NCBI GenBank assembly: GCA_032718865.1
Contig: JALUTQ010000039.1
Span: 1,612,001 to 1,676,000 of the forward strand
DNA: 64,000 nt
DNA from: Tilletia caries
Taxonomy: Eukaryota > Basidiomycota > Exobasidiomycetes > Tilletiales > Tilletiaceae
Direction: 5' to 3'
Shown: positions 53,230-64,000 of the stretch, in pieces
How the letters are laid out: every line of letters begins with the position of its first letter
How positions within the stretch are numbered: the stretch's first letter is position 1
Program-made: the position numbers and the translations under genes
Notes under the pieces: generated by a model
The model's input: only the letters and a program-made list of their open reading frames with translations
Told to the model about the DNA's origin: nothing
Databases searched by the model: none

Positions 53230-55662
53230 ATGGCGTCACGCGCAGCACCGCGCGTCAAGAACCGCGCCCCTGCGCCTGTGCAGATCACCGCTGAGCAGCT
53301 TCTGCGCGAGGCCACCGAGCGGCAGGAGGCGCCCTTCGTCGCAGCCAAGTCGCGCGTCGAGGACCACGAGGAGCTGCAGGAGTACCAGACACGCAAGCGC
53401 CAGGAGTTCGAGGATGCCATCCGCCGCACCCGCATCAACATCACCGCGTGGATCAAGTATGCCGTCTGGGAGGCGTCCCAGGCCCAGATGGCGCGCGCAC
53501 GCTCCGTCTTCGAACGCGCGCTCGACGTCGACCCTCACCACATCCCGCTCTGGCTGCGCTACATCGACACCGAGCTCAAGTACCGCAACGTACAGCATGC
53601 TCGCAATCTCTACGACCGCGCAGTCTCCATCCTGCCCCGCGTCGACCAGCTGTGGTACAAGTACGTCCATCTCGAAGAACTCCTCGGCAACATCCCCGGC
53701 ACCCGTCAGGTCTTCGAGCGTTGGATGGCATGGGAACCGGATGACAAGGCTTGGGCCGCCTACATCGCCATGGAGGCCCGTTATCACGAACTCGAGCGCG
53801 CCTCCCAGGTCTGGGAACGCGCCGTCACTTGCCATCCCGAGCCACGCATGTGGATCAAGTGGGCCAAGTTTGAGGAGGACCGCCATCACTCCGACAAGGC
53901 CAGGCAGGTCTTCCAGATGGCTCTCGACTTCTTCGGGGACGACGACGAGGCCAAGCTCGAGAAGGCACAGACGGTCTACACCGCCTTTGCCAAGATGGAG
54001 ACCCGGCTGAAGGAGTACGAGCGCGCACGCATGATCTACAAGTTCGCCCTCGAGAGACTGCCCCGGTCCAAGAGCACAGGCATATATGCGTCCTATACCC
54101 GCTTCGAAAAGCAATTCGGCGATCGGCAGGGTGTCGAGGATACCGTCCTCGGCAAGCGCAGGATCCAGTACGAGGAGGAACTCACCTTCTCACAGGCCGC
54201 CGTTGCCAACTACGACACCTGGTTCGACTACACCAGATTAGAAGAACACGCCTATCGCGCTCTTCTTCGCTCTGGTGCCAGTATATCCTCGCCCGAGGCC
54301 ATCGCAGCACGGAATCGCGTACGCGAGATCTACGAGCGAGCCGTCGCCAATGTGCCCCCTTCAGCCACAGAGAAGAGACATTGGCGGAGATACATCTTCC
54401 TCTGGCTCTCCTACGCCCTCTTCGAAGAAATCGACACTGCCGACTTCACCCGCGCACGAGAGGTATACCGCGCAGCCATCCAGCTTCTCCCGCATAAATC
54501 CTTCACCTTCGCCAAACTCTGGCTGAATGCGGCCCACTTTGAAATCCGGAGACTCGAACTCGGCGCCGCACGCAAGTTGTTGGGTACCGCCATTGGCATG
54601 TGTCCCAAGGACCGTCTCTTCCGGGGCTACATCGACCTCGAGCTCTCCCTCAAAGAATTTGATCGCGCGCGCAAGTTGTACGAGAAGCAGATCGAATGGG
54701 ACCCCACCTCGGCCCACACCTGGGTCCGTTTCGCCGAGCTCGAGCGGAACCTGTTCGACAACGAGCGCGCGCGTGGTGTCTTTGAGCTCGGCGTCCGGCA
54801 GACCGAACTCGACATGCCCGAGCTGGTGTGGAAGAGCTATATCGATGCCGAGTTTGAGGATCGGAATTGGGAGGCGGTCAATGGGCTCTATGAGCGCTTG
54901 CTGGGCAAGTCGGCCCATGTGAAGGTGTGGATCTCGTATGCGAATGCTCAGATTGGGAGTGCGGTCGCTGAGGAGGCGTATGAGGATGCGCCCGAGGATG
55001 AGGATGAGGACGGGGACGAGGAAGAGGGAGCGGAGGCTCCTGTTAGACCGCCAAGAGAGCTCACGGAGGAGGAGCAAGTCTTCCGGACGAGGAGGAGAGA
55101 GTTGGCTCTGCAGCGCACGCGCGAGATCTTCCAGCGCGGATACGACGATCTCAAGATGAAGGGTCTCAAGGAAGAGGTCAGTTTTAACTCCCATCATTCC
55201 TGTCCCATGTCTGTGCTGCTTGCTCATGCTGAACCTTTTTGTTCATCATCCCAGCGCGTGGTCCTTCTCGAAGCGTGGAAGAAGGTGGAGAGCGAGTACG
55301 CCTCGGAAGACCCGAAGGCGCTGGCGGATGTCGAAGCGCGGATGCCACGCGTCGTCAAACGGCGTCGGGCCATGGCGGGAGGAGAGGGCATGGAAGAGGT
55401 ACGTCCCACTCCCAATCCACACTCGAACAAAATCCCCTCACACATACCCACCACCTCCCCTTCCGTTCTTAAACAGTACTACGACATGCTCTTCCCCGAC
55501 GACGACGAAGGCACAGGCAAGCCGTCGTTCAAGCTGCTCCAGATTGCACATGCCTGGCGTGCGGCTGGTGGGGGAGGAGCTGACTCGGACGATGAGGATG
55601 ATGATGACGAGGATGATGAGGATGAGGATGCTGGGGCGAGAAGGGCGGCAGAGCTGTCGTAG
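53230..55662 (+). CDS. CLF1: Pre-mRNA-splicing factor Clf1 / Crooked neck
   Basis: The Met at 53230 opens [20 protein letters not shown] and [12 protein letters not shown], the standard N-terminus. A long series of HAT repeats follows ([60 protein letters not shown] and so on), making a scaffold of the NineTeen/Prp19 complex in the spliceosome. Exons are 53230-55176, 55255-55398 and 55477-55662. Both introns are exactly 78 nt, a multiple of three, with no in-frame stop, so the whole locus is one open frame. The C-terminus is acidic ([14 protein letters not shown]). The frame is also open far upstream, but the conserved start is at 53230. Confidence 0.95.
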   Translation: MASRAAPRVKNRAPAPVQITAEQLLREATERQEAPFVAAKSRVEDHEELQEYQTRKRQEFEDAIRRTRINITAWIKYAVWEASQAQMARARSVFERALDVDPHHIPLWLRYIDTELKYRNVQHARNLYDRAVSILPRVDQLWYKYVHLEELLGNIPGTRQVFERWMAWEPDDKAWAAYIAMEARYHELERASQVWERAVTCHPEPRMWIKWAKFEEDRHHSDKARQVFQMALDFFGDDDEAKLEKAQTVYTAFAKMETRLKEYERARMIYKFALERLPRSKSTGIYASYTRFEKQFGDRQGVEDTVLGKRRIQYEEELTFSQAAVANYDTWFDYTRLEEHAYRALLRSGASISSPEAIAARNRVREIYERAVANVPPSATEKRHWRRYIFLWLSYALFEEIDTADFTRAREVYRAAIQLLPHKSFTFAKLWLNAAHFEIRRLELGAARKLLGTAIGMCPKDRLFRGYIDLELSLKEFDRARKLYEKQIEWDPTSAHTWVRFAELERNLFDNERARGVFELGVRQTELDMPELVWKSYIDAEFEDRNWEAVNGLYERLLGKSAHVKVWISYANAQIGSAVAEEAYEDAPEDEDEDGDEEEGAEAPVRPPRELTEEEQVFRTRRRELALQRTREIFQRGYDDLKMKGLKEEVSFNSHHSCPMSVLLAHAEPFCSSSQRVVLLEAWKKVESEYASEDPKALADVEARMPRVVKRRRAMAGGEGMEEVRPTPNPHSNKIPSHIPTTSPSVLKQYYDMLFPDDDEGTGKPSFKLLQIAHAWRAAGGGGADSDDEDDDDEDDEDEDAGARRAAELS

Positions 55663-55871
55663 ACGTCAAAAAAAAAAGTGCAAGCTAATGAATCCTGCAA
55701 TTCATCATGTGCGCTGCGCGTGGCAGTCGCGCAGACACCCACGGACGTGTGCGCCATATCAGTCTGAGACGACGTCTGATGGAAAGAGAGAAGACGTGCA
55801 AATGCTAGAATATGGAAGATGTCGTATTGCACAGACTGAGTCCACAAAGACTTCCCCCGTCATCCTCACCC
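55663..55871. other. Convergent gap CLF1/VPS53
   Basis: 209 bp, A-run at 55668-55677. Nothing else seen. Confidence 0.5.
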
Positions 55872-58800
55872 TCACCGCGGCCGATCCTCCCTCCGACCCA
55901 ACGCAGCCCCAAACATACTCCCAATCCTCCTCAAATCCGATAACGCCCTCGTCCCCGCCCCTTCCCCACCCGCACCCGCACCACCTCCCGCCCCGCCCAC
56001 ACCAGGACTGGCCGTCCCGCTCGGACCGCCACTCCCGCCCCCCGTCGCTGTTGGTGTGCGCGAGCCGTCGCCGCCGCCGAGGATGGGACGGGAGAGGTGG
56101 AAGGAGGTCCGGCCGCCGGGTGGGGTTGCTGTGCCGTCTGGCAGGAAGTTCGCGTTGGGGTCTTTCATTGCGTTTGGGTCCATATCTGCAAATCATACCA
56201 AAACTGGGGTTGAGTCCCCCAACGGGTTGAGAGAGGAAAGATTGTGCGCCCTACTCACCTAGACTGGTCAGGAAGGAGTCGTTTGCGAGACGCTCGTGCT
56301 GCGACGCGATGGCGAGGAACTTGTCCATCAGCCCATTCTGGTCCATCCGACGCACACCTTTGAGATCAAGGATCTTCTGGAAGTTGGACTGTATATGAAC
56401 AGCAGTATCAGATGAGCAATGAAAGGTCAGTTAGAAACCTCTCCCAATTGCAGACACGACTTCGAAGAGCGCAAACGTACGAATGATCGGTCCTTGACTT
56501 GCTCGATGTACCCATTTACTAAGTCTTCGGGCGGACTTTCGGGAATCATGATCACTCGCAATAGTACCTCGATCCGCCCGACCGAATTCGTCACGTATCG
56601 GGTATATCTGGGAGAGTCCAAGAAAAAGAATGTTGACAGGAATAGTGAGTCAGCAATTTTTTTCCCTCCATGTTTGAGCCGGTTCCACGGGGAGGAATAC
56701 GTACGAGGATCGTGCCGAAGCGACTGCATCTTCGGAGCCATATCGGGGCAAGTCCTGCAGGATCGCCTTGATCTCACCGACGTCCCGCAACAGCTGCTGC
56801 GCCGTGGTTTTGGCCATCGGTCGTAACCGCACAACGGTCTGGGTGAATTTGCCGAGAATGACACTAAAAGGAATTGAGGGGGGAATCCCAGTCAGCGCAT
56901 ATGTAGAGGCCCAGACGGTGAGCGTTCTCCTAAAGCACGACAAAGCGACAAAAAAAACCCACCCAACAGTCTTATCGCACCAATTCCTCACAAACCTCGC
57001 ATTCTCAACCTCCTCCCTCACAATGACAGCAACCTGCTCCAAGCAGCTCGCCAGCTCATTCACGAATGGCGAACCTTCTTCGCCCGCGCGTTCGCCGTCC
57101 ATCTGGGACCAGGGCATGGCAGGTCGGAGCATCTGGCTGAAGGCGGGTTCGGTGAGGTGTTCGGCTTCGCGGGCGAGGATGGAAACGGATGCGGCGCAGA
57201 CGCTGTGGTAGATCATCAAAAAATCGCCAGGAGGCCTCAGCATGTACTCTCTCGACATGTACTGTAGGGACATTAAAGAAAGAAGACTCACCCAAGGAAA
57301 TACTGCCGTTCACCCTCAAAGCTGATGCCATCCCTCAGCTCGTCCTTGATCTTCTCCTTGAGCTTGCTCTCAAGCGACGCCGTCGTCGTAGCGCAGTAGT
57401 CGGCTGTGTTGAGAACAAGGCACCACCGCTGTGCATCGGCTGTGCTGGGACGGGAGTCGAGTGATCTCCGCGACGGTTCCGACCTGCAAGGAAAGCGAAA
57501 ACATAGTGATCAGTATCTCACTGAGCATCCATTTGGACAACCACAATGATTTGCCTCTCACCTGAGCAAAGCCGGCCGCAGCACGTCCTCCGTATAAACA
57601 GTAAGCCACTTCCGAAAGACGGCACACAGCTTCGCGAACGACTCCCCATTGCTAAGCCGACTGAAGTTCTCCAGCGTCTGGCGGTAGTAGAAGAAGAGCT
57701 CCGTACTCGACGGCAGGACGGTATGATGCTGCGGCTGATCCGAGGAGCCAGCGGCACCACTCCCGTTGACACCACCGCTGCCACCACCGCCCTGATGGTC
57801 GGCCCCATCGGCCGACGCATGCTGCAGATTGGCGCCGATCCGACGGAAGTTGGCGACCATCTCGGAGAGGGTGCGGTCTTGGGCGTCGACAAAGATCGAG
57901 AGGTAGGGTTCGAAGACGGAGGAGAGGGTCATAGCAGGAGCTTGTTGAGATGGGTTATTGCTGCTACTTGATTCGGCGTTGGACGATGCTGAGGGGTTCG
58001 CGGCGAGCTCTTGGAACTGTGTAGGATACCACCACCGCGCAATAGTTGAGAGACTTCCATCACCAGAGTCACGCGGAGGAGTTTTATGGGAAAGCTCACC
58101 GGCATGTTGAACTTTTTCGACAGCTGAGCCTGAAATTCGAGCGTAGCTTCGAGTGCCTGTAGCAGAACGCTAACCTGCAACTTTCCCTGATCACGAATGA
58201 GCACACTCCTAAGATCCTCCCTCGTCATCTCCGCCCACCGCCGAACCAAGGCCCGCTCCACCGCCCAGGCAGGCAAGAAAGCCTCGCGATGCTCGTCCTC
58301 GTACCCCTTGAGCACCCTGCGGAACCAGGCAAAGCGACGGGCGACGTTGTCGAGCTGGCCGGCTTCGTCTGTGGCGCGGAAGATGCGGCGGTATTCGCGC
58401 AGTTGGAGGGCGACGTACCATTCGAGGAGCGTGGAGACGGCTGTGGGGCCGAGGGCGTCGACAACGAGTGCGGCTGCGGGGAGGGTTGTGTTTCGGAGGG
58501 GAGAGGCGGCATCGTGCAGGAAGCTGTTGGGATGAGGGACGGTTGGAACGAGAGGAGAATGTGTGAGCAATTCCTAGATCCAATCTCCAACAATACAGCC
58601 CAATAAGGGACGGTTCATGAATACCCACTACTTCTCGTAGTCCTCCATGACGCTCGTCCGCAGCTGAGCCTGTACCTGGGCAACCTGCTTCCAGACATCA
58701 GCGATGCGCTCGACACGCATAAAGTCGTTAAAGAAAGTCTGAAGCGACTTGATCGCTTCCAGCGCCTGACTGGCATCCTTATACCTCCGCGCCTGAGTCA

Positions 58801-59507
58801 GTCGCTCAAGTTGGTCGGCCGCATTGACTGAAGAGAGAGAGGGAAGGGTCAGCTTGCCAAGTGCATATAGAAAGGGGGAGAGAATTAACGTACTGAGCAT
58901 CTGAAGGCGCTTGAGGGCCGTCATGCTCGCGACGACGTTCTTCTTGGCTGTGTCGAGGGAGCGGATATCGCGCGTGATCTCGCGCACGACCATCTCTGAC
59001 TCGCGCGCCTCTTCCCGGATGATGGCGAGCTGGTTCAGGAGCGCCTGTGGATTCGAAAGAGAGAGCGTTGAGCCAGGGTGTCATTCATCTCTAGCACAGC
59101 TCAGCACAGCTCAGCATAGCACAGAGAGGGCAAAGGAAACGTACGGCAATGGCGCCCTGTACTTTGCTCATCCGCCCCACGTCCTGTTCATTCTTGAGCT
59201 CGAGGACGAGGGCGTCGACCTGTGCCTCGGTGGTGGTGACCTGTGCGCGCAACTGGGCATGTACGCTGTTGATCTCGTCGAGCGAGGGAGCGTCCTGGTC
59301 TGCGTTGGGGAAGAGGCTGTTGAGATGCGTGACTACGGTCGCCGCTGTCCCTGGCCCTGGCCCTGACGCTGACGCTGATGCTGATGCCGATGCTGATGCT
59401 GATGCTGAGGACGGGGCAGGTTGACGATGTCCGAGCACGCTGCCGATGCGGAGGATGAGCTCGGGCGAGAGTTCGGCTGGGGAAGAAGCCACGGCTGCGC
59501 TCGACAT
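55872..59507 (-). CDS. VPS53: Vps53, subunit of the GARP tethering complex
   Basis: The Met at 59505-59507 starts MSSAAVASSPAELSPELILR. After an Ala/Ser repeat it reaches VVTHLNSLFPNADQDAPSLD, the classic Vps53 N-terminal motif. The next exons give MVVREITRDIRSLDTAKKNV, MTALKRLQML and QLERLTQARRYKDASQALEA, in the order known for Vps53. Later exons include FPIKLLRVTLVMEVSQLLRG and, near the end, NFQKILDLKGVRRMDQNGLM. The last exon is a Gly/Pro/Ser-rich tail. GARP captures endosome-derived vesicles at the trans-Golgi network. Many introns of 60-90 nt are present. The open frame extends above the chosen Met only through a hexamer repeat. Confidence 0.9.
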
Positions 59508-60111
59508 TCTTGCGGAACCCGGCGACGGGGGCGGGCAGGGCGGCGATGGCGAGGGCGAGGGCGAGGGCGAGGGCGAGGGCGAGGGCGAGGGCGAGGGCGA
59601 GGGCGAGGGCGAGCAGTGAGAGCCAAGGCAGCGATGCGCATGCGATGCTGTGACGACTGACGATGCTGTCCAGGCGCGAAGGTGTTCGGCTGCCCCGTCG
59701 GTTCCCATCTTCACCTTCACCTTCACCTTCACCCCGACCTTGTCCTTTCCCTTCCCTTTCTTCTGGACGTCGACCACGACTTCCCTTTCTTTCACGCCTG
59801 CACTTCAGCCGCTTCTTCAGCCAGCATGACGCCTGACGCCTGACGCCCCATCGTTTCACACTCTCATCCAGACTCGTCTCCACAGCTGATGACTGGCTGA
59901 CTGACGATAGCGATGCGATGAGAGTCGGACATGCATTATTGCAACAAGGGAAGCTGACTTTTCTTTTCTCTTCCTGCCTCTCTTCTCCTACTCCTCCAGA
60001 CCTATATAAGCGCTGATTCTCTCTTTCCTTCTTTGTTCCCTTCTTGCCCCCTTCCTCATCTCTCCTCCCCCTCCAGCTTCAGTCCCAAAACACTCCTTCA
60101 GATCACCCAAC
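59508..60111. promoter_or_regulatory. Divergent promoter, VPS53 and membrane protein gene
   Basis: A GCGAGG hexamer array (59546-59612) lies in the VPS53 leader and a CACCTT array near 59709-59733. A TATA-like TATATAAG at 60003-60010 is about 100 bp upstream of the ATG at 60112. Confidence 0.6.
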
Positions 60112-61410
60112 ATGGCCTCGTCGTCCTACCTGCATCAGCTCAGCGCCTCCCGCGGCAGCCTCTCCTCCCCAACATCCCTCCTTTTCCCACGCCCATCCGC
60201 AAACTACACCTCATTCTCCAATCCCTCCGCCTCCGCCTCCTCTCCCTCTCGCCCACTCTTCTTCCCCTCCTACTTGCGCGAAAGCGATGGCAGCGACGAT
60301 CCCACCACACCAGCACCAGCACCAGCACCACGAGCAGCACCGACTGAAGCCACCCGCGCCTGGCAGCTGGTCAGAGACCACCACTGGCACCGTCTCCTGC
60401 CGTATCACCACCTCGCCTCCACCTTCACCCGTCTGGCCGAGTCCGAGCCGGAACCACACCATCTGGCAAACTACCTCGCGCACGACCTCATCCCGCGTCT
60501 GTACGCCCATTTACACCACGCGAATACAAAGGCGAAGATCTGGGCGGGGAGGTACCCGACCTTGGCTGCGCTTATGTTCTGTGCTGGACCGGGCGTGGTA
60601 CCCGGTGGCTGGGCCCTCGTACCGCATACCGCCGCGCTCTTCGCCCTACCCGGCCACGCGCGCTCCCTGCTTCGAAACAGGGGTACCAACCCAGCCCAGA
60701 CGAGCAGCAACCGCTGGCTCAAATTCACCGACATCAGTCTCCAGGCATTCTACCTCCCCCTCGCCCTCGTCCACACACCGCACATCCTCGCCTCCCTCGC
60801 ACAGACCGCCTTCGTCCGTCTTCCCGCGTCCATCTGGGTCGGAATGGGCCGAGGGTTCCAAAGCTTCGCAAGGGCTGTGGGCGACAGTCGCGAGTTGATG
60901 GTTCTTGGTGGAAGGGACAGGGTGTGGGGCCGGGACGCTCCTTCCGTCCTGGCCGGGTTGGCCCTGATCGGCCTGGGCTTTGGCTGGGAGTGGATCTCCT
61001 CACGAACCCAGCAGGGACGCCGACCGGGAGCTGACGACGGGTCTTCCGCGGCGCTCTCGGACTCGTCCGATTCCTTCGGCTCGTTGGGCTCCTCCTCTCA
61101 GGAAGCGATGTACGTCAGCTCCGATCTGGGCTCCGATCTGAACATGATCGATTCCTTGACGGACAGCGAGAGGGTAGACGTCTACGCTGCTGCAGGCTTC
61201 TACCAGTCTTCAGCTCCATCCGACTCGAGCTCAATGACCATCATCCCTGCCACCACCAGCAACAACAATGTCGCCGAGACTCCGGCTGGCGATATGTCGA
61301 CGAGCGAACATTCAGGCTCGCCTGATCTGGCTGGCATCCCTTCCATGAGGCAGGAGATCTTCAGCATGTGGATCGACGAGCTGGCCATGCCCCCCGCCGA
61401 CGGGAGGTAA
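60112..61410 (+). CDS. Putative membrane protein, 432 aa, unknown
   Basis: A single-exon frame starts MASSSYLHQLSASRGSLSSP. The N-terminal 80 residues are Ser/Pro-rich. A central region has hydrophobic stretches (YPTLAALMFCAGPGVVPGGW, APSVLAGLALIGLGFGWEWI) that could be one to three membrane segments. The C-terminal 110 residues are Ser/Asp-rich and look disordered. I recognise no family. Support comes from length, codon regularity and a TATA-like box upstream. It is divergent from VPS53. Confidence 0.65.
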   Translation: MASSSYLHQLSASRGSLSSPTSLLFPRPSANYTSFSNPSASASSPSRPLFFPSYLRESDGSDDPTTPAPAPAPRAAPTEATRAWQLVRDHHWHRLLPYHHLASTFTRLAESEPEPHHLANYLAHDLIPRLYAHLHHANTKAKIWAGRYPTLAALMFCAGPGVVPGGWALVPHTAALFALPGHARSLLRNRGTNPAQTSSNRWLKFTDISLQAFYLPLALVHTPHILASLAQTAFVRLPASIWVGMGRGFQSFARAVGDSRELMVLGGRDRVWGRDAPSVLAGLALIGLGFGWEWISSRTQQGRRPGADDGSSAALSDSSDSFGSLGSSSQEAMYVSSDLGSDLNMIDSLTDSERVDVYAAAGFYQSSAPSDSSSMTIIPATTSNNNVAETPAGDMSTSEHSGSPDLAGIPSMRQEIFSMWIDELAMPPADGR

Positions 61411-61716
61411 TCGTCACTATGGCTTCAAGATGTTCTGTCCGGTCTCCCTCGGTATCCCTCAGGTCTCTGTTCTCCTCACTCTGTCTCTCCCTCTCTGCTC
61501 CCTTTCCTCTCTTTCTCCCTCTGTATCGTCTCAGTCCAAACTTTTCAGGAGAGGACATATCATCTCGTCATTGTTGAACACTATGCATGAAGGAAAGAGA
61601 TCCATCTGGAGGGAAGGAAAAGGTATAAAGGTGAATCCCAACAAGTCACACCAATGAATGACAAAACCGGCCACAATGCCGTCCGCGCCCCGCGCCCGGT
61701 GCTCCAAGCCCACACC

Positions 61717-63248
61717 TCAGTGCGCGCTGACGACCCCTTCGAACTCCTTCGCCCTCCGCTCAGCCACCTCGACCATCTGATCCAACTTGGTGCGCCGAGT
61801 AGCATCCGAGCGCAGGTATCCCTGCACGAGCAACCTCGTGCTCTCGATCGAGGCGCGCAGGACGTCCAGCTGCTGTATGGAGACGGTCCCGTTGCCGCCG
61901 GAATCGGAGAGGGTGATCCCCGCGCCACCTGCCGAGGCGCTGTTGTCGGAGGAGCGAGAGGAGCTCAGGAGGGTGCGTTCTTTGGAGGAGGCATATGCTT
62001 CTCCTTTGACTGGGTCGGACGGAGCTGAGGCGGAAGGAAGCGAAGGTAGGTGAAAAGTAGAGGAATCACCGATGGCCGAGACGAAACTGGCATCGCCCCA
62101 GTTACTGCCGCCGTCGATCTTGCTGGGACTGGAGGAGAAGTGCACCTCTCGTTCTGCAGCGACACCACGGACCGGTGTGAGAGGAGGGAGGGGTGGAGAA
62201 AGATGGCCGGACAGGGAATCGCGCTTGTGAGAGGTCGACAGGGAGCGTTCGAGATTGGCAGTATTCAAGGAGCGACTGGACGCGGCAGTCGCGAAGACGC
62301 GAGCCACTGCGCTGCCACTCTCCCCTGCTGCTGCTGATGATGATGCTGTGGGAGGACCCGAGGTGGAGGACCCGAGGGCGGAGACGGGCAGGACGGATGC
62401 GCCCCCGACGGCAGAGGAAACGATGTTGGGCCAGTCTTCGCCGTGGAGTTTGAGGAGGTAGTCGGTGAGGACCTTGTCCTTGCGTTTGACGCGTTCGATT
62501 TCGATTGTCTTTTCTTCGTTGCTGTTGTTTGAAAGAAAGAAAGAAGACGAGAAGAGGTAAGTTAATGGGCGGGGCTGTTGGAGAGAGAGGGGGCAAATGA
62601 ACGCACTCTCTTTGGAGACCTTGGAGGATGTTCTCCTGCTGGTGGAACTCTTGCTCCAGATTTGACAAGGTTTGCTGGTTCAGGCGCTTCTTGTTGCTCT
62701 GCAGATGGAAAAAAAGTAGATTCGGGTCAGTGGCTCCTCAGGCTCTCATTGAAGGAAGGAGTCCTGACCTGTTTGAGCTCTTCGACGAGTTGTTTCTGCA
62801 TCTTGAGTTCGGCCCGGAGCTCTGCATTGTTCCTCTTGAGGTCTGCGATGATCTTGTCCTTGGACTCGCCTGCCTCGAGGAGGGCGTCGACCTGTTTCTC
62901 GAGTGCTACGTGCTCGTCACCATCGTCGTCGTCGTTATCCGTGCGCGCGGTGTGGGAGAGGGAGGAGCGCCGTAGATCGAGGGACTGGGATGCTGAGCGG
63001 TGTTGGAGCGGGTGCAAGGATGAGCCCGAGGTCGAGGTCGAGGTCGAGGATGAGGTTGCTACCTGTGACCTGCGTCGGATGCGGTTGAGAAGTGCGCGGG
63101 TGGGCGTCTGGGGCGGCAGTGCTGGCGGCGGCATGGCTGATGCTGAGGCTGTGGCTGTGGCTGTGGTGGACGGTGGGAAGCTGTACTGGCGGTCATCCTG
63201 CTCTGGCTGCTGCAGCGAGAGCCGCGTCGAGTGTCTGCGTGCTGCCAT
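61717..63248 (-). CDS. Coiled-coil protein, unknown
   Basis: The start at 63246-63248 gives MAARRHSTRLSLQQPEQDDR. Exons from 63248 to about 62767 code a Ser/Thr/Pro-rich head and then a coiled coil (HVALEKQVDALLEAGESKDK, LKRNNAELRAELKMQKQLVE). The next exons continue the coil with LSNLEQEFHQQENILQGLQR and then TIEIERVKRKDKVLTDYLLK. The last exon, 61717 to about 62450, is Ser-rich and ends with another helix (SDATRRTKLDQMVEVAERRA). At least three short introns are present. The shape suggests a cytoskeletal or scaffold protein, but no family can be named. Confidence 0.65.
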
Positions 63249-63847
63249 TGTATGAGAGAAAAGCTGCACTCAGGAATGAATAATGAATAATGAATGCGAA
63301 TGTTTGGTGTTGCTGTCCAGGAGACGAAGTGTTGGTTTCCCGTTTGTTTGTTATTTCCGCTCGTTTGTCTGTTTTGTTTGTTTGCAGTCGCGTCGCGCTC
63401 GGAGCCTTTCACTCACAGCATGATCGTTGATGTGGTGATCACAGCCAAGATAAGATCAAAGCTCTCGGCCGATAGAAGAGTTATCAAGGCACCAGATAAG
63501 GACCCCAACTATGTATGCACATTGCACGGGCAACCACGCGGGGTGTTTTTGTAATGGATGTACGAACACTGGGGGAGGATTGTTGAGAACTTATTAGAAA
63601 GTGTGGAGAACGTTCCTATTGGCTGATTAGAAATTGCTCCCACCCGTGCACCCTCAAGAAGAACGACGCCGAGTTCGCAGTTCGCTCGCTGTCCTCTTCT
63701 CGCCGCTCGCCGCTCACCGCTCACCTCTTCGCTCTTCGCTCTTCTGCTGTTTCTCTCTCCCACTTCCCTTCCCTTCGCTTTCCTGCGCAGCCTCCTCCTT
63801 CGCTCACACCCTTGCCTTCCACACCTCACACCTTGTCAGCATCCAGC
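63249..63847. promoter_or_regulatory. Divergent promoter, coiled-coil gene and YHM2
   Basis: About 600 bp, with a strongly pyrimidine-rich stretch (63690-63800, CGCTC/TCTTCG words) before the YHM2 ATG. Confidence 0.5.
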
Positions 63848-64000
63848 ATGGCCCCCACAGCGTCTTCCTCCGGCGGCGGGATCAACTGGTCCAACATCGC
63901 CGTTGGCTCCATCATGAACATCTTCGAGGTAACCACGCTCGGACAGCCCCTCGAAGTCGCAAAGACCCAGATGGCGTCAAACCGAGGCCAGACCCTACCA
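63848..64000 (+). CDS. YHM2: Mitochondrial carrier Yhm2-like, 5' end only
   Basis: The frame from 63848 reads MAPTASSSGGGINWSNIAVG then SIMNIFEVTTLGQPLEVAKT and stops at the window edge after 51 codons. The phrase MNIFEVTTLGQPLEV(A/V)KTQMA is distinctive of the Yhm2 citrate/oxoglutarate carrier of the inner mitochondrial membrane, and the PLEVAKTQ piece corresponds to the first PX[D/E]XX[K/R] carrier signature. No intron is needed within the visible part. The rest lies to the right. Confidence 0.85.
   Translation, partial: MAPTASSSGGGINWSNIAVGSIMNIFEVTTLGQPLEVAKTQMASNRGQTLP

Noticed and set aside
1..64000. CRISPR arrays, tRNA or rRNA genes
   Set aside because: No regularly spaced identical repeats with unique spacers were seen. 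I did not recognise a tRNA cloverleaf or rRNA sequence by eye, though a tRNA could be missed without a scan.

Overview
This window is nuclear DNA from a filamentous or dimorphic fungus, most likely a basidiomycete. Genes are closely packed on both strands, coding sequence is GC-rich, and introns are short (about 50-100 nt, GT...AG). The gene set is eukaryotic and fungal: exportin Cse1, splicing factor Clf1, GARP subunit Vps53, the NatB auxiliary subunit, alpha-actinin, a copper-fist regulator and a Yhm2-type mitochondrial carrier. A DUF6589-type gene and a RecQ-like helicase of the repeated basidiomycete kind point the same way. I cannot place it to genus.

Layout. 1-1.4 kb: 3' part of a GPI-anchored alpha/beta-hydrolase-like gene. 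2.0-12.1 kb: a mobile-element-rich block holding a 5'-truncated LINE with an exact target-site duplication, a candidate new element of about 4.7 kb with palindromic ends and six copies of one hairpin motif, a broken Fanzor (eukaryotic TnpB-like) gene, and a truncated copy of a DnaJ gene. 12.7-36.5 kb: mostly ordinary genes (carboxylesterase, NatB subunit, DnaJ-RraA fusion, M20 amidohydrolase, alpha-actinin, exportin-2, multi-pass membrane protein A), with one gene-poor stretch at 21.6-24.4 kb. 36.5-51.6 kb: a second repeat-rich block. There a DUF6589-type gene and a RecQ-like helicase gene are each cut by a hAT-like non-autonomous element with 8-bp target duplications. Further motif-array elements follow, then a paralogue (B) of the membrane protein between direct repeats. 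51.6-64 kb: copper-fist factor, CLF1, VPS53, an unknown membrane protein, a coiled-coil protein and the 5' end of YHM2.

The most unusual points are these. (1) A family of six stem-loops inside the 2.7-7.5 kb element keeps an identical or near-identical 11-nt apical sequence, while the stems differ in sequence but stay complementary. (2) A class A DnaJ chaperone appears fused in one reading frame to an RraA-type domain. The full-length gene carries a one-base insertion that makes a stop, while its partial duplicate 8.2 kb upstream keeps the open frame. (3) A Fanzor relic retains RuvC motifs but has a frameshift and a degenerate zinc finger. (4) A hAT-like insertion splits the helicase gene so that removing the element plus one target-site copy restores the frame exactly.

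All calls come from reading the sequence and recalled family knowledge; no database search was run. Exon limits are given where I checked splice sites, otherwise only the outer limits.
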